A stretch of DNA of 64,000 nt from Phorcus lineatus (taxonomy: Eukaryota > Mollusca > Gastropoda > Trochida > Trochidae). Positions within the stretch are counted from its first letter, which is position 1. Every line of letters begins with the position of its first letter. Shown here in pieces: positions 1-10,250 of this stretch. Where the stretch lies: positions 35,634,839 through 35,698,838 of the forward strand of contig OV121091.1 of assembly GCA_921293015.1 (NCBI GenBank), in the 5' to 3' direction. A program made the position numbers and the translations under genes. The notes beneath the pieces are model-generated. The model was given only the letters and a program-made list of their open reading frames with translations. It ran no database searches and was not told the DNA's origin.

Positions 1-1837
1 CATGTAGTTCCATCCAGATACGAATTCTTGAGTCAAGGATCGATGTGAATATTTTACCCATCATATTCAACAAAGAAATGCCACGATAATTGTTAGGATC
101 GTACTTATCACCTTTTTTAAACAATGGTATAATCATCCCTACGTTCCAACAGTCAGGAAATACGCCAGTGTCTAAAACAGCATTAAAAAGTAATTCTAAA
201 TATGGAATTATGAAATTTCCATTTTTAAAAAACTCAGGTGGTATTCCGTCAGTACCCGGAGATTTTCCCGTCTTAAGGGACTTGATTGCCTGTTCAATTT
301 CATTTCTAGTAATATGATCTGATAAGAAATCTTCGTTGTTACAATCTGAACAATCATGACTTGATATATATTCATGGGCAGTTTGTTCAAAACCTTCATC
401 GTTTCTATTGTTTGCGGGATTAAGTAATTCTTTGAAATATGAAAGCCATTTACCCATGGGAATACAGTTATGTCCTCCCGGTCCAGATGTAAGAGATTTT
501 ACCTTAGACCAAAACGTCTTACAGTCACCATTGGTAGCTGCTGCACATATTTCATCAGCAATCATTTCATTATATTGCCGTGATGTATCCTTGCATAGTT
601 TTTTAAAGTTACGTTTAGCATCAGTGTAACTATTGAGATTCTCATTAGAACGACACTTTCGAAACATATTTAAGTGCAAAGATTTTTTGTGCTTAGCTTG
701 CTCACAGGCTGCATTAAACCATTTAGGTTGGATGAATTTTTGCTTAGATATTTGAGAGGTGTTATTTACACGTAAATGACTACCCGCATGCTGCATAAGT
801 TCTACCAGTTTCTCAGTTGCAGCATTGACATTTAAGTGTACCAAACATTTAAAGTCATCAATTATATTGGAGGCTATATCAGACGTTATATTGAGTTCAA
901 ATTGAAGGTCAATGCTTTTGGTTGGCTTGAACTTACAAAGTTGATAACATTCTATGTTTCCTTCATTAGCATCACTATTGTTGAACATCTCATGATCAGA
1001 AGAGAGGTTTAAAGAGCAAGAGAGTGGCAAATGATCGGAATCCGTTCTGGAATGCACAGTCATGTCTACAATAGCATTAAAACAATTTGTTGAGGCTAGT
1101 ATATAGTCAACAACGCTTGAACCGTTGTGGGTTATACAAGTAACCGACCCCGTCTTATCCCCTTGCTTTCTGCCATTCACAATGTGTATGCCCCACACTT
1201 TACATAATTCCAGGAGTGTTAGACCAAACTTATTGGTTATACTGTCTTCAGTCGCTCTTGGCTCGTCAAAATAGTCAGGCAAATAGAAATCAGATAAAGG
1301 TAGGTAATCTATGTCATTTTCATTCTCAATCAAATAATCATCATTAGAACCAACTCGAGCATTAAAATCTCCGAATAGTAATATGGGTATCTCTTCATTG
1401 TATTTTGCCCTAATGGATGCAAGCTTTGATTCTAGTTCATCAATATCATTACAATCAGAATGATTATAGAGCGGGGAACCTTCAGGCAGAATATAAAGAA
1501 AACCTATAATGCAAGTATCACTGATAATGAAAAATACACAATTCTGCCAAGCAGAAAAAATTCGAACATATAAATGGCTAAGAGTGTTTCTAATATAGAC
1601 GGCAACACCTCCAGAATATCGTCCGAAATTGCGCATTCTTCTCGCAGGCGCGCTGTAGCATACATAATTAGCAAAAAGTGATTCAAGTTCGCTCTCATCG
1701 CATTTCATGGTTTCTAATAAACCAAAAACATCAAACTTTTCACAAAATCTCATGAATGACAAATCCTCTAGATGGGAGTGCATACCCTGCACGTTCCAAA
1801 CACAAATATTTTGGATCAGGCCTGACGTTGATTTCAT
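1..1837 (-). CDS. LINE ORF2: endonuclease and reverse transcriptase (3' end outside window)
   Basis: The first ATG after the ORF1 stop is at 1837. I checked every codon from there to position 2 and found no stop, so at least 612 residues are intact. Endonuclease signatures are in order: W-N-V-Q-G near residue 14, E42, G-D-F-N near residues 156-159, and S-D-H-L near residues 267-270, which matches the catalytic Asp/His site of exonuclease-endonuclease-phosphatase enzymes. From about residue 500 the RT region begins (G-K-S-P-G-T-D-G-I-P, then D-P-N-N-Y-R-G-I-S). The catalytic FADD block would lie beyond the window. ORF2 nicks target DNA and primes reverse transcription. It shares the ORF1 frame, separated by one TAG at 1892-1894. 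Confidence 0.88.
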   Translation of the reverse strand, partial: MKSTSGLIQNICVWNVQGMHSHLEDLSFMRFCEKFDVFGLLETMKCDESELESLFANYVCYSAPARRMRNFGRYSGGVAVYIRNTLSHLYVRIFSAWQNCVFFIISDTCIIGFLYILPEGSPLYNHSDCNDIDELESKLASIRAKYNEEIPILLFGDFNARVGSNDDYLIENENDIDYLPLSDFYLPDYFDEPRATEDSITNKFGLTLLELCKVWGIHIVNGRKQGDKTGSVTCITHNGSSVVDYILASTNCFNAIVDMTVHSRTDSDHLPLSCSLNLSSDHEMFNNSDANEGNIECYQLCKFKPTKSIDLQFELNITSDIASNIIDDFKCLVHLNVNAATEKLVELMQHAGSHLRVNNTSQISKQKFIQPKWFNAACEQAKHKKSLHLNMFRKCRSNENLNSYTDAKRNFKKLCKDTSRQYNEMIADEICAAATNGDCKTFWSKVKSLTSGPGGHNCIPMGKWLSYFKELLNPANNRNDEGFEQTAHEYISSHDCSDCNNEDFLSDHITRNEIEQAIKSLKTGKSPGTDGIPPEFFKNGNFIIPYLELLFNAVLDTGVFPDCWNVGMIIPLFKKGDKYDPNNYRGISLLNMMGKIFTSILDSRIRIWMELH

Positions 1838-1891
1838 ATTTTCAGACGTTGTTAATGGCTCCGCTTTCAGAGGTTGGCCACGGCCCACTTC

Positions 1892-3058
1892 CTATCCTGA
1901 AAATGACGCCCCCTGGGCACCCCCGGTGCTGTCCCCCCAGGGCCCAAGAGGCGTCCCTCCATGGGCCCCGCGGGAACCGCGACTAGGTGTGCCCCGACGG
2001 GCGGTAGAAGGTCGATTACTGATCTTTTTTATGGCTTCATTTTCAAAGACATAGACATCGCCCTCTATCACGAGCTTATCATAAGAGAGAAAGGCGGTTT
2101 TATCATTTTCACGAGCCTCTACCATAAATGGAATTAGAGAAGCTCTAGTCTTTCTTACTTTCTCAGTGTAATCATTTGCTACATGAAACTGCTCAATACC
2201 TTTCAGTTTAGATTTTGCGAGCTCAAAGGCGCTTACCTTGTCTTTGTATGACAGGAACCTTGCAATAATGGGCTTGTGTTTACTCTTAGTTTTAAGACGA
2301 TGAGCTCGCTCGATGGGCACAGTGTCTGCGTTGTCCATTCCAAGTTGGTCTCGGAGGAAGTCTCTTACCATCCTCTCAGTCTGGGACCACTTCTCTCCCA
2401 CTACACTCTCTATCCCGTGAAAAATGAGGTTATTCCTTCTGCTCTGCGACTCTTCTTTATCTATCTGACTTTCAAGTTTGTCAAGCCTATCTTTAAGTTC
2501 AATGTTTTCCGCTTTCAGCTTCGAGAATTCGTCAGATATTTCTTTCCTTACTGTATCGAACTTCTTGTTCAGTTTGCTAATATCTGATCTGATCGATCTC
2601 AAAACGTGGACCATGTCGTCATCATAGTTATCAGAATCACCGTTGTCTGAAAGGCCCTCACTGGTGAATGCGAGTGTAGATTGCCTGGTCCCCATGCTGC
2701 GAGCACCCCTAGTAGCATTGCCCCGACTCCGGGGCCCGGGATTCAGCTCCACATCACAACAAACTTCGAGCAGGCGTCGGACATATGGGATATATATGCA
2801 TGATTTTGAATTGAACAATTGTTTTTCATTTTCAAGCAAGCACATTTTCAACTGAAAGTTATTCAATTTATTTTGTCCGCGATCGCACAAAAACTTTCCA
2901 CTGAAGTGAATAAGTAAGTTCAAAATGAGTATTATTTTAAATTGTCTCGATAACAAACCTCCTCTGAAGTAAAGTTTTCTGTACATTCGCCTTGAGTTGA
3001 CTCTACAAGTTGAGAAACAACCTATCCGACCTCGCCAGCATTCAAGCGAATCACCCAT
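1892..3058 (-). CDS. LINE ORF1 protein with 2A-like motif and coiled coil
   Basis: The frame is open from about 3142, but the first ATG is at 3058, giving 388 residues. Near residues 102-109 is DVELNPGP, a match to the 2A ribosome-skipping consensus D-x-E-x-N-P-G-P, preceded by a hydrophobic/Cys-rich stretch. An acidic linker follows, then a charged heptad-like coiled coil (about residues 155-205) and an RRNNLIFHGIE block typical of L1/CR1-type ORF1 RNA-binding domains. The C-terminus is Gly/Arg/Pro rich. ORF1 proteins bind element RNA and act as chaperones in the retrotransposition particle. If the 2A works, the first ~108 residues would be released from the rest. The start codon is uncertain; non-ATG upstream starts are possible. 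Confidence 0.85.
   Translation of the reverse strand: MGDSLECWRGRIGCFSTCRVNSRRMYRKLYFRGGLLSRQFKIILILNLLIHFSGKFLCDRGQNKLNNFQLKMCLLENEKQLFNSKSCIYIPYVRRLLEVCCDVELNPGPRSRGNATRGARSMGTRQSTLAFTSEGLSDNGDSDNYDDDMVHVLRSIRSDISKLNKKFDTVRKEISDEFSKLKAENIELKDRLDKLESQIDKEESQSRRNNLIFHGIESVVGEKWSQTERMVRDFLRDQLGMDNADTVPIERAHRLKTKSKHKPIIARFLSYKDKVSAFELAKSKLKGIEQFHVANDYTEKVRKTRASLIPFMVEARENDKTAFLSYDKLVIEGDVYVFENEAIKKISNRPSTARRGTPSRGSRGAHGGTPLGPWGDSTGGAQGASFSG
2732..2755 (-). other. 2A-like ribosome-skipping motif
   Basis: Codons GAT GTG GAG CTG AAT CCC GGG CCC encode DVELNPGP inside ORF1. In known 2A sequences the Gly-Pro bond is not formed and translation continues from the Pro. Skipping would fall between the last G and P here. 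The motif is read directly; activity is inferred. 2A-like sequences are known in ORF1 of several invertebrate non-LTR elements. Confidence 0.85.
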
Positions 3059-4154
3059 GTTGCACGTGAAATCGACAAACCTCACGCTTGACTTGTGATT
3101 GACAGATATTGACAACGCATAAACTTTTGACACTGGGTACAACCCTTGGCCATAAAGTCATTAAATAACTTTTGATATCAAATGTAAGTTTTCATGAGTA
3201 CTTACATTGTTGTTAGAAAGACAATTCAGCATTCTAATTAGCGATGAAACTCTGTAGAAGTTGGTTTTGAAAACATTTTGTCACCTCGAAATGAACACAA
3301 CCGATCACACCTGACGCATGCGCATTCTTCATGCTGTTCTGAAAGTTATAATTCTCTCCCAACAGAGGTAGCTCCGTTAGGAATTTCTTTGCAACAAATT
3401 TATGACGGAACTACCTCTTATACCTATAATTTTCATACGCAATCGTACGAAAATTCAAATAATTACATGTAAATCAACTCCCGAAAACATTAGATAGTAA
3501 TAGTGATTTCACTGTTAAATGGAAATAATTTTTGCTTGGTTTGATCTCTGTTAGAATGAATCACATATGTACTTGTTAGAAATTAGAAATTAAGCTGAAT
3601 CATTTTGAACAAAGCAGGTAATATTGATAACAATTGTAATACTTATATTGCGCTGGACTCAAGAGACATTGTTCTCTCAGGCCAATTGTAAAGTTTTTGC
3701 CACAGACTCACGTTTTTGGAATGATAACAAATAATGACCTAGAATTCGAAAATGGTAATTTTTGCGCTCAATATTCATTTAGATCAAGGGAATGTTATGA
3801 TCACTATGTAGAAATGCGGATGTTTCATAATTTGGTAGGAAGCGAATTATAATGTCATCAATTATCGATCAACTTGGAAAGTTTCTCGATGTCAAGATGT
3901 AAACTGCTTTACGTGGTCTGAAAATTCAACTGCTTTGAATCAGAAGGAATGCCTGTGAAACAACATTGGTAGTTATTTGCATGAAGCCAAAAGATGAGAG
4001 AAAAATGTTAGAATTAGTAATATATGCCCACCTGTCTTTATCGCGATGACATTGTATTTCATAGCTGCAAAGTATCACAGGATGAATAACAATCCTACAT
4101 TGATCATAAAAAGCAATGGTTAACATGGTTTTGCCTTTGCATAAAATATTTAAA

Positions 4155-4400
4155 ATCGTGCATTATTCTTACACCATTCGTGATTGCATTGTGAAAGCGT
4201 TGTGTCAAGTTTGTGTTGATTGTGTTCTGACCGTGTTAGAATCGTGACCTTTCGTGCATTGGTTGTACTCACATCGTGTACCTCACGCACAGAAATCGTG
4301 TTCACATAACAGATCGTAAAAACAACAATACGATAACAGTACGATCAAATCGTAATGTTACCGTAGTGCAATCGTGCGTAGTGTGAGTTGGGCTTAACAA
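4155..4400. repeat. ATCGT/ACGAT-rich block, possible hairpin element
   Basis: The pentamer ATCGT occurs at least six times and its complement ACGAT twice within about 200 bases, with many related CGTG and TTGTG words. The first half carries mostly the forward words and the later part includes the complement, so partial self-pairing is possible. Nothing coding is visible. It may be a degenerate tandem array or a MITE-like element. Confidence 0.4.
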
Positions 4401-4429
4401 AGGTAAATCACAAAGGTAACGTATACTTT

Positions 4430-4700
4430 AGGAACCGTTGTATAGATTTACTCGAGGATCTCTGGTAGTGTCCTCTTCTTTGAATTCTTCCATTTTAAAT
4501 AATTTTAAACTGATGGAATACTCATTTTTATACAACGACCGATTTGTTTTATGTCCGTAAACATTTAAAACAGTTGGACAGTTCTTAAAGTAAAAATGAA
4601 TAAACAGTTTTTTAGGAACAGATGCATAGATTTAGTTGAGGATCTCTGTGAATGTCATCTTCTGTGAATTCTTGCATTTTGAATGATTTTAGAAGATGAA
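4430..4700. repeat. Diverged direct duplication, period about 184 bp
   Basis: A segment of about 85 bases from 4430 (AGGAACCG..., then TAGATTTACTCGAGGATCTC) recurs from 4614 (AGGAACAG..., then TAGATTTAGTTGAGGATCTC) with scattered changes. It lies just upstream of the first visible exon of gene A and looks non-coding. Confidence 0.6.
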
Positions 4701-4767
4701 TAAACAGTTTTTTGGCAGTTGTTGTGTCCATTATCATTTTGCATGATGTAAATTTTACATGTTTCAG

Positions 4768-7700
4768 TCCGTGCTGTTCCCATCAAGCCCCTTACTGTGG
4801 GTTCACTGGGCCCCACAAGCTGAGCTCTCAACACTCCAAGGGATCGTCTTTACTGGTACAAAGTATTTCAACAACTGATTAGCAGTTTTGCAGTAGAGTC
4901 CATCGAAATATCTGAATGACACTTGGAGTTGATAAAATAACTGCAGACCCTTTATTTTTGGTCAAGGCCAACATATCCTGTTTAGATATATCGATGGAAA
5001 TAGATGGCCTACAATCTCTTAGAAAGTTAGAAATCTACTAGATTAACCTCTCCAAGTGTTATGATTTAAATTTATTTTTACCTTTCTTTCCAGTGATGTG
5101 TGTCGTCCCTGTTGTGTCATAAGATCATCAAAGCTAAAATATTTAATCATCTGAATCTCACTTCTTTTTTTTGAAAGCAAGACCCACACACTCTGAGTTA
5201 CAAATCTTTCATGTTTTCCTCCAGTTTCTCTTTACTTAACCAATTAACTTGAATGTGTTTTATGAAGGTATAGCCTTTCCTATGCGGCAGGTGCTGAACT
5301 CGGGAACGCTCTTATCTTCCCTCTGTCCAGCGTCCTGTGCAAATACGGCTTCGATGGAGGATGGCCATCCATCTTCTACGTCACAGGTACATTAGTCAAT
5401 ATGTAAGACTTGGTAAATGTTTTGATTATTTTCTGTCTGCATTGATTCAATTAGTAAAGTTAGCTTTATATGTCGGTAAGTAAATAGGGATAAACTGTCC
5501 TAATATATATAGTTATGCTAATTATTCCAAGACATCGGTCTTTTTCTGTGGTTTCCTTTGCTTAAATGTTGTATTGTAGAAATCTTGCCAATTCATTCTC
5601 CGTTTCTGCGTAGGTTCTATGGGCATAGTGTGGACGGCACTGTGGTGGCTTCTGTCTCGAAACAGGCCTGCCGAGCTGTCCTGGATATCGGATAAAGAGC
5701 TTTCATACATAGAAAGAGACACTATCAAACGGGTCGGCCAAGAAAAGGTATGGTGTCTGGTGAATTTGCTTACGCAAAAGTTATTTTTATAAACAGTTTT
5801 ATACAAAAGCTTCTATTTTTGTATTGTCAAAATCTGTGTTTGCTTGGCAAGACAAAGTAAGTCATTTATTATCTTCGAACATGCAATATTCATAACATCA
5901 ACAATATTTTACATGCCTTTGCACTCGTGTTGATAAGGTATGGCAATAGTTCTCATGAGACTGATCGACCTAATCTTCCAAATCATGTCAGGACAGACCG
6001 AGATTCTGCGTTGAGATGAGATTGAAAGATGTGTTCTTCTCATAAAATACTATTAGTTTTTAGGGTTTAGTTTTCCCTCTATACACCGTCATAGATCTCG
6101 AGCACGTTTGAGTGTTTCACGGACAGTGGCGCTATACTAATATTGTTTATGAAAATGATGATGGTGATCTGTATTTACTTCCCAAAGCATGTACCAGTTT
6201 CCCCGTGCACAATGCTGAGTACCCGTGCTACTTGGACGGTGATAGTCACCCACATGCTGTACAACTACGCCTACTTCATGCTACAGATAGAACTACCTAC
6301 CTACTTCAAAGAGGTCATGCGCTTCGATATCAACGCTGTAGGTTATCTTATTTTCATTTATGTTGCTCATGTTATAGAGTTAAGTTAACTCATTTCATTG
6401 TCCACACTGGTTCCTCTTGCAAGAGGAACATCATACAATGAAGGGACTCGAAAATACGGACAGTAACTATATCATTTTCTCAGTGTTGTCCCTTATTTTA
6501 CGCCATAGTTAAGTACAGTTTAAGTGGAGAACATAAAATATTTCTCAGGGTGCTGTGCGATTGACAAATGTCGGACTGAACTGGTGTATAATTGGTGCTG
6601 TTTTCCCTCACTAATGAAGATTTTAATACAATTATTGTGGGATCTGTAAGATATATCAATCTGTGATCATTTGAATCTTGTCAATTCAACATTCAGAAGG
6701 CGGTTTCCTAGGAAACAGAAACCGAATGGTAATCACTTTATAATGTCATTTGATGGTGTGATTATAAACATCGCATTTTCAATCAAAGACATTATTCACA
6801 AACATTCGATTTTATCAGAACAAACTAAAGATGGTCTAAACATTTCTCCTGCTTGGTTCGCATTGTCTTCATAGATCTCTGAAGTCTGGTTTTCTTAATA
6901 CGTTAACAATTGACAGCTCCTTCTTCATATAGAATTGATCAGAACTAATCACGTCAGAATTTCTTGTATTCTCTTTCAGAATGGCATTGTATCCATGTTG
7001 CCATTCCTTTGCACTGGAGTCTTTATATTCATAACAGGATACATATCTGACGCGCTAGTCAGAAAATCCGTGCTATCTCGTCGCTGGACCAGAAAACTCT
7101 TGAATACTTTAGGTAACGTATTTGATTACCAGTTCAAAGAAGATTGAGTAAGCAAAATCCAAGGATAGATTTTACTTTGTGCACCAATGCTATGACTGCA
7201 CATCAGAAGATCTGCAAACATATTGTTGCTATTTTATTTAGCAGATAAATCCATTCTGTTTTTTTATTTTGGGGTTGTATGTCGTGCTTTTTTCACCCCT
7301 AAATTTAGGGGTAAACTTTAAAGTTTATTCACTATGTATAAATGTTCGTATAAAGATTTTTAGTTTTGACGTAAAAATGGCAATAGTAAATAAGTCGCAT
7401 AGAAAAATGACGAAAATGACAATTTAAATAAAATAATAAAATATTAATTTTTCTTCATCAAGTAAAGATTCCATCATTTAAAGTGTCACTTAAATTCTAG
7501 TCTAATATTTGAATAAGGACACTAAAAATTTTGAGTACCCAATACCAAAACTTGCCTTGAATTATCAATAGCTCAAGTACGAAAAAAGCGATATGAAAAG
7601 AGTAACTTTCTATCATCTTTAGTTACCATCATGCATGCGTTTCCTGTGGATTTACAGCAGAGTTCTTCTCCTTGCAGGTATGGTAATTCCTGCAGCAATG

Positions 7701-9661
7701 ATGGTTATAATTGCACAGTTGAACTGCAGGAACCAGATAGCCGCAGTTGCTGTGCTTTGTATCGCAGGTTCATTCGCAGGTCTTCCATACTCCGGAGGCT
7801 TCATGATCAACTTTGTGGAAATAGCGCTCATGCACTCCTCCACGCTGTTTGCTTTGTCCAACACTGTAGCAGCATTACCTGGTATCGTGGCCCCCTATGT
7901 GGTCGCTAAACTCACACCTAATGTAAGCATTAGCTTTTAAATTGGTCCATTGATTATATACAATATATTAGTATTACTGAAAGGCTGCACTTTTTATAGC
8001 ATTTTAGCTCATCAGACTTGAAAGCAAAGACTGATGGAATAGCCCGTCGTCCGGCGTCCGTAAATTTTTCATATTCTCGACTTCTTTTCAAGAACCACTG
8101 CTCTCCAAAAGCTGAAGGAGTTTACCTTGTACATAGGGGATACGAATTTGAAAGTGAGGGAACAAAATATGAGCATGATGTGCATTTCCTTTAAAAATCT
8201 TTTTAAAAAATCTATTGGCACTGGAAGCTGAAATATTTTGGGTTAACATCTTTATGACATGGAGAGTCATTTTTTGAAAATTTGGTGTTGACTCAAATCA
8301 AATATAGGTTTGGCTTATCTATTTTCAAGACACCACCTATTAAATTTAAAGAATAATCCTTGCATTGGTTGGGAACTCAGATGTGTATATTTTATTGTCC
8401 AAAAATATGGGCTTGGCAGGGTGCGTATTTATAAAGATTAACCCTAACGAAAAAAAGTAAGCAAGGGAGGATACAATTTTCAGAATAAGTTCTTAGTTAA
8501 GTGGAGACCCGAGTTTTTAGAATTGATCTTGAATGTAATCAAATTGCTATGTAATGAATTTTACTTTGGTATGATTGCACAAAGTGAAGTGGAATGTCCG
8601 GGAAGCATTTGTTCCTGACCATCTGACTTTAGTGACCAGTGACTAGCGTGAGCGAGTTTATAAGAGAAGTTCAATTTTTGTCAGTGAAGGGAATGTTTGT
8701 AGTTGTTTTCAAAATCACGAAAATTGATTTAGCAGTAAACATCTAAGACTAAAATAAATATGTGTTTGCATATTGCAAGCAATCGGTCTTGGAGAACAGT
8801 GCGATACAGTCCTATCATACAATACAAAGACTGATGATATACAGAGTCTATGGTTCCATTTTAATGTACGGTATTGATCATTGAGAGCATTTATCTCAAA
8901 GTCATTTGTGTAATATATGTAATGTAATTACTTCAAGCCTCATTGTCTGTTTTCAAGTTTAAGCGTTGCCTTGGGTACTATTTGCATAAAAGCATATCTA
9001 TATGAATATATGTTTATACTCACAGCACCTTTGATTCCGAAATTCAGATACATCTTTAGCTGCCAGTATTTCTACATTTTTACCATATTATTCTTATTAA
9101 TTGACATGTGAAAGACAATAATCAACATTTATCAACATTCATTAAGATTATTATATTCAGTGAAGCATTTTGTTATTTTTTTAACCAGTCATGATATAGG
9201 AAATATAATTGACAGACTAATTCAAGGATATTTGAAGTTTGTGATTCTTAATAAATCACTTTGTCAAAACTAGATAGTTTATTATGAAAATTTTTAAATA
9301 TTAAAAACAAGTTTTATCATTATACAGCTAACCTTAGAATAACTTTCAAAGATGTTGAATGGTTAAACAATGATGCCTTCCTCATAATAAGACAGGTAGG
9401 TAATTGATTTCACTATTCACTTTTCATTGACAGGGTTCACGCGAAGAGTGGCAAGTAAGTTTCTACGTTGCAGCAGCTATTCTTCTGGCTGCTGCTTTCG
9501 TGTTTCTGTTGCTATCAAAGTCTGAGCCGGAAGTATGGGCCGTGATCTCTAACCAGAATATTCAAGTTCAGGCAGACAGGACAGAACTACAACTTCAAAA
9601 GGTGATGGATATCGATTCAGAGGAAGAAAGGTTCATTGCCCTAGAATCAGATTGTCCCTGA
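4768..9661 (+). CDS. Gene A: SLC17-family anion transporter (5' exons missing)
   Basis: Seven coding exons are supported: 4768-4855, 5291-5386, 5614-5747, 6188-6337, 6980-7112, 7678-7922 and 9434-9661 (stop TGA). They sum to 358 codons and join in phase with GT-AG sites. They cover roughly TM4 to the C-terminus of a 12-TM major facilitator protein of the sialin/VGLUT/phosphate-cotransporter family. Markers are GFDGGWPSIFYV after TM5, LPTYFKEVMRFDI after TM7, SDALVRK after TM8, and SNTVAALPGIVAPYVV in TM11. Such proteins move organic anions or phosphate across lysosomal, vesicular or plasma membranes; the substrate cannot be read here. The usual E-R-S after TM4 reads E-L-S and the TM10 D-I-A-P block reads E-I-A-L, so this copy is diverged. 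The C-tail is acidic. Upstream exons lie outside the window, beyond the LINE. Confidence 0.88.
8012..8290 (+). repeat. Interspersed repeat with GTCCGGCGTCCG core
   Basis: In the last intron of gene A, a block begins near CATCAGACTTGAAAG and contains GTCGTCCGGCGTCCG followed by an ACTTCTTTTCAAGAACCA stretch. A related block occurs at 45858-46160 with the same GTCCGGCGTCCGG core and a TTCTTCAGAACCATTGG stretch. Two dispersed copies of the same arrangement indicate a repeat family. No coding frame is evident. Confidence 0.5.
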
Positions 9662-10159
9662 CCAATGCACAATCATGTAATATATTCAGTAAGATATCGT
9701 AGAGTGTTAGGCTAGAAAGAAATGGAATGGATACAATCTTGTCTTCATAATGAAGTTATGTTGGAATTATTAAGGAAATCATCAACTGGTCAGACTAGAT
9801 ATACTAATTACATGTGAGTTTGTCATATCAGGTTCTACTATGTCCTTACTGAACGTCAAATAGTGACCGTTCATGTCATGTCACCGTTTAAACCATACGT
9901 TATTAATCATATGTCGTTATTCATTTATCCTACACCTTATGAAAACAGTGGTCGATGTGGTCGCCCACGCCTAATGCCAGTATCAACTTAACGGATTCTT
10001 CTGTTCAACATTTCGATTTTGTAACACAAGAAGATGTAGGAAACATCATGTGTGCAAATGTTTTACATACAAGCTCGTACATTTTTGTTACAGTTTTTAC
10101 TTAAACTTTTACAGTGTTTTAAATTTTAGAGTAATAAATTTATCATATACCATCATTTC

Positions 10160-10250
10160 AAAATATTTTAAAAGTGGCGTGAGACAAGGCTGTATTTTAA
10201 GTCATTCATCATTTCCATTATTATTAACCAAATACAGTTAAGGAGCAAAA
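10160..10250 (+). pseudogene. Reverse-transcriptase fragment (LINE relic)
   Basis: The translation KSGVRQGCILS resembles block 4 of non-LTR reverse transcriptases (G-x-R-Q-G-C-x-L-S-P). The frame closes shortly after and no flanking RT blocks were found. It is probably a very old LINE scrap; a chance match over about 11 residues cannot be excluded. Confidence 0.35.

Larger units (their letters stand above)
1..3142 (-). mobile_element. Two-ORF non-LTR retrotransposon (LINE), near-intact, cut by window start
   Basis: Read on the minus strand this is an ORF1 followed by an ORF2 with an apurinic-type endonuclease and the start of a reverse transcriptase. No frame break is visible over about 3 kb, which suggests a young copy. 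The layout (coiled-coil ORF1, endonuclease, RT with an N-Y-R-G-I-S block) fits the CR1/L2/jockey-like part of the LINE tree, but the clade cannot be fixed by eye. The 3' half lies beyond position 1. The 5' end is not defined: the ORF1 frame has a TGA just upstream of 3142, and the 5' UTR may extend further. The element lies upstream of gene A exons and could sit in an intron of that gene. Confidence 0.88.
3143..4767. other. Gene-free stretch between LINE and first visible exon of gene A
   Basis: No SLC17 exon could be found here, so the 5' exons of gene A must lie beyond the retrotransposon. The stretch holds an unusual ATCGT-rich block and a diverged direct repeat, listed separately. The rest looks like AT-rich intron or intergenic DNA. 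Confidence 0.6.

Noticed and set aside
1707-2054. Plus-strand open frames opposite the LINE ORFs
   Set aside because: They are antisense to ORF1/ORF2 and show no protein similarity.
5274-5290. Acceptor at 5273 for the gene A TM5 exon
   Set aside because: It does not fit the phase of the previous exon; the acceptor at 5290 gives a 96-nt exon identical in length to that of gene B.
6093-6187. Upstream extension of the gene A TM7 exon to an earlier acceptor
   Set aside because: The frame is open, but gene B's matching exon is exactly 150 nt, as is 6188-6337, and the extension has no family similarity.
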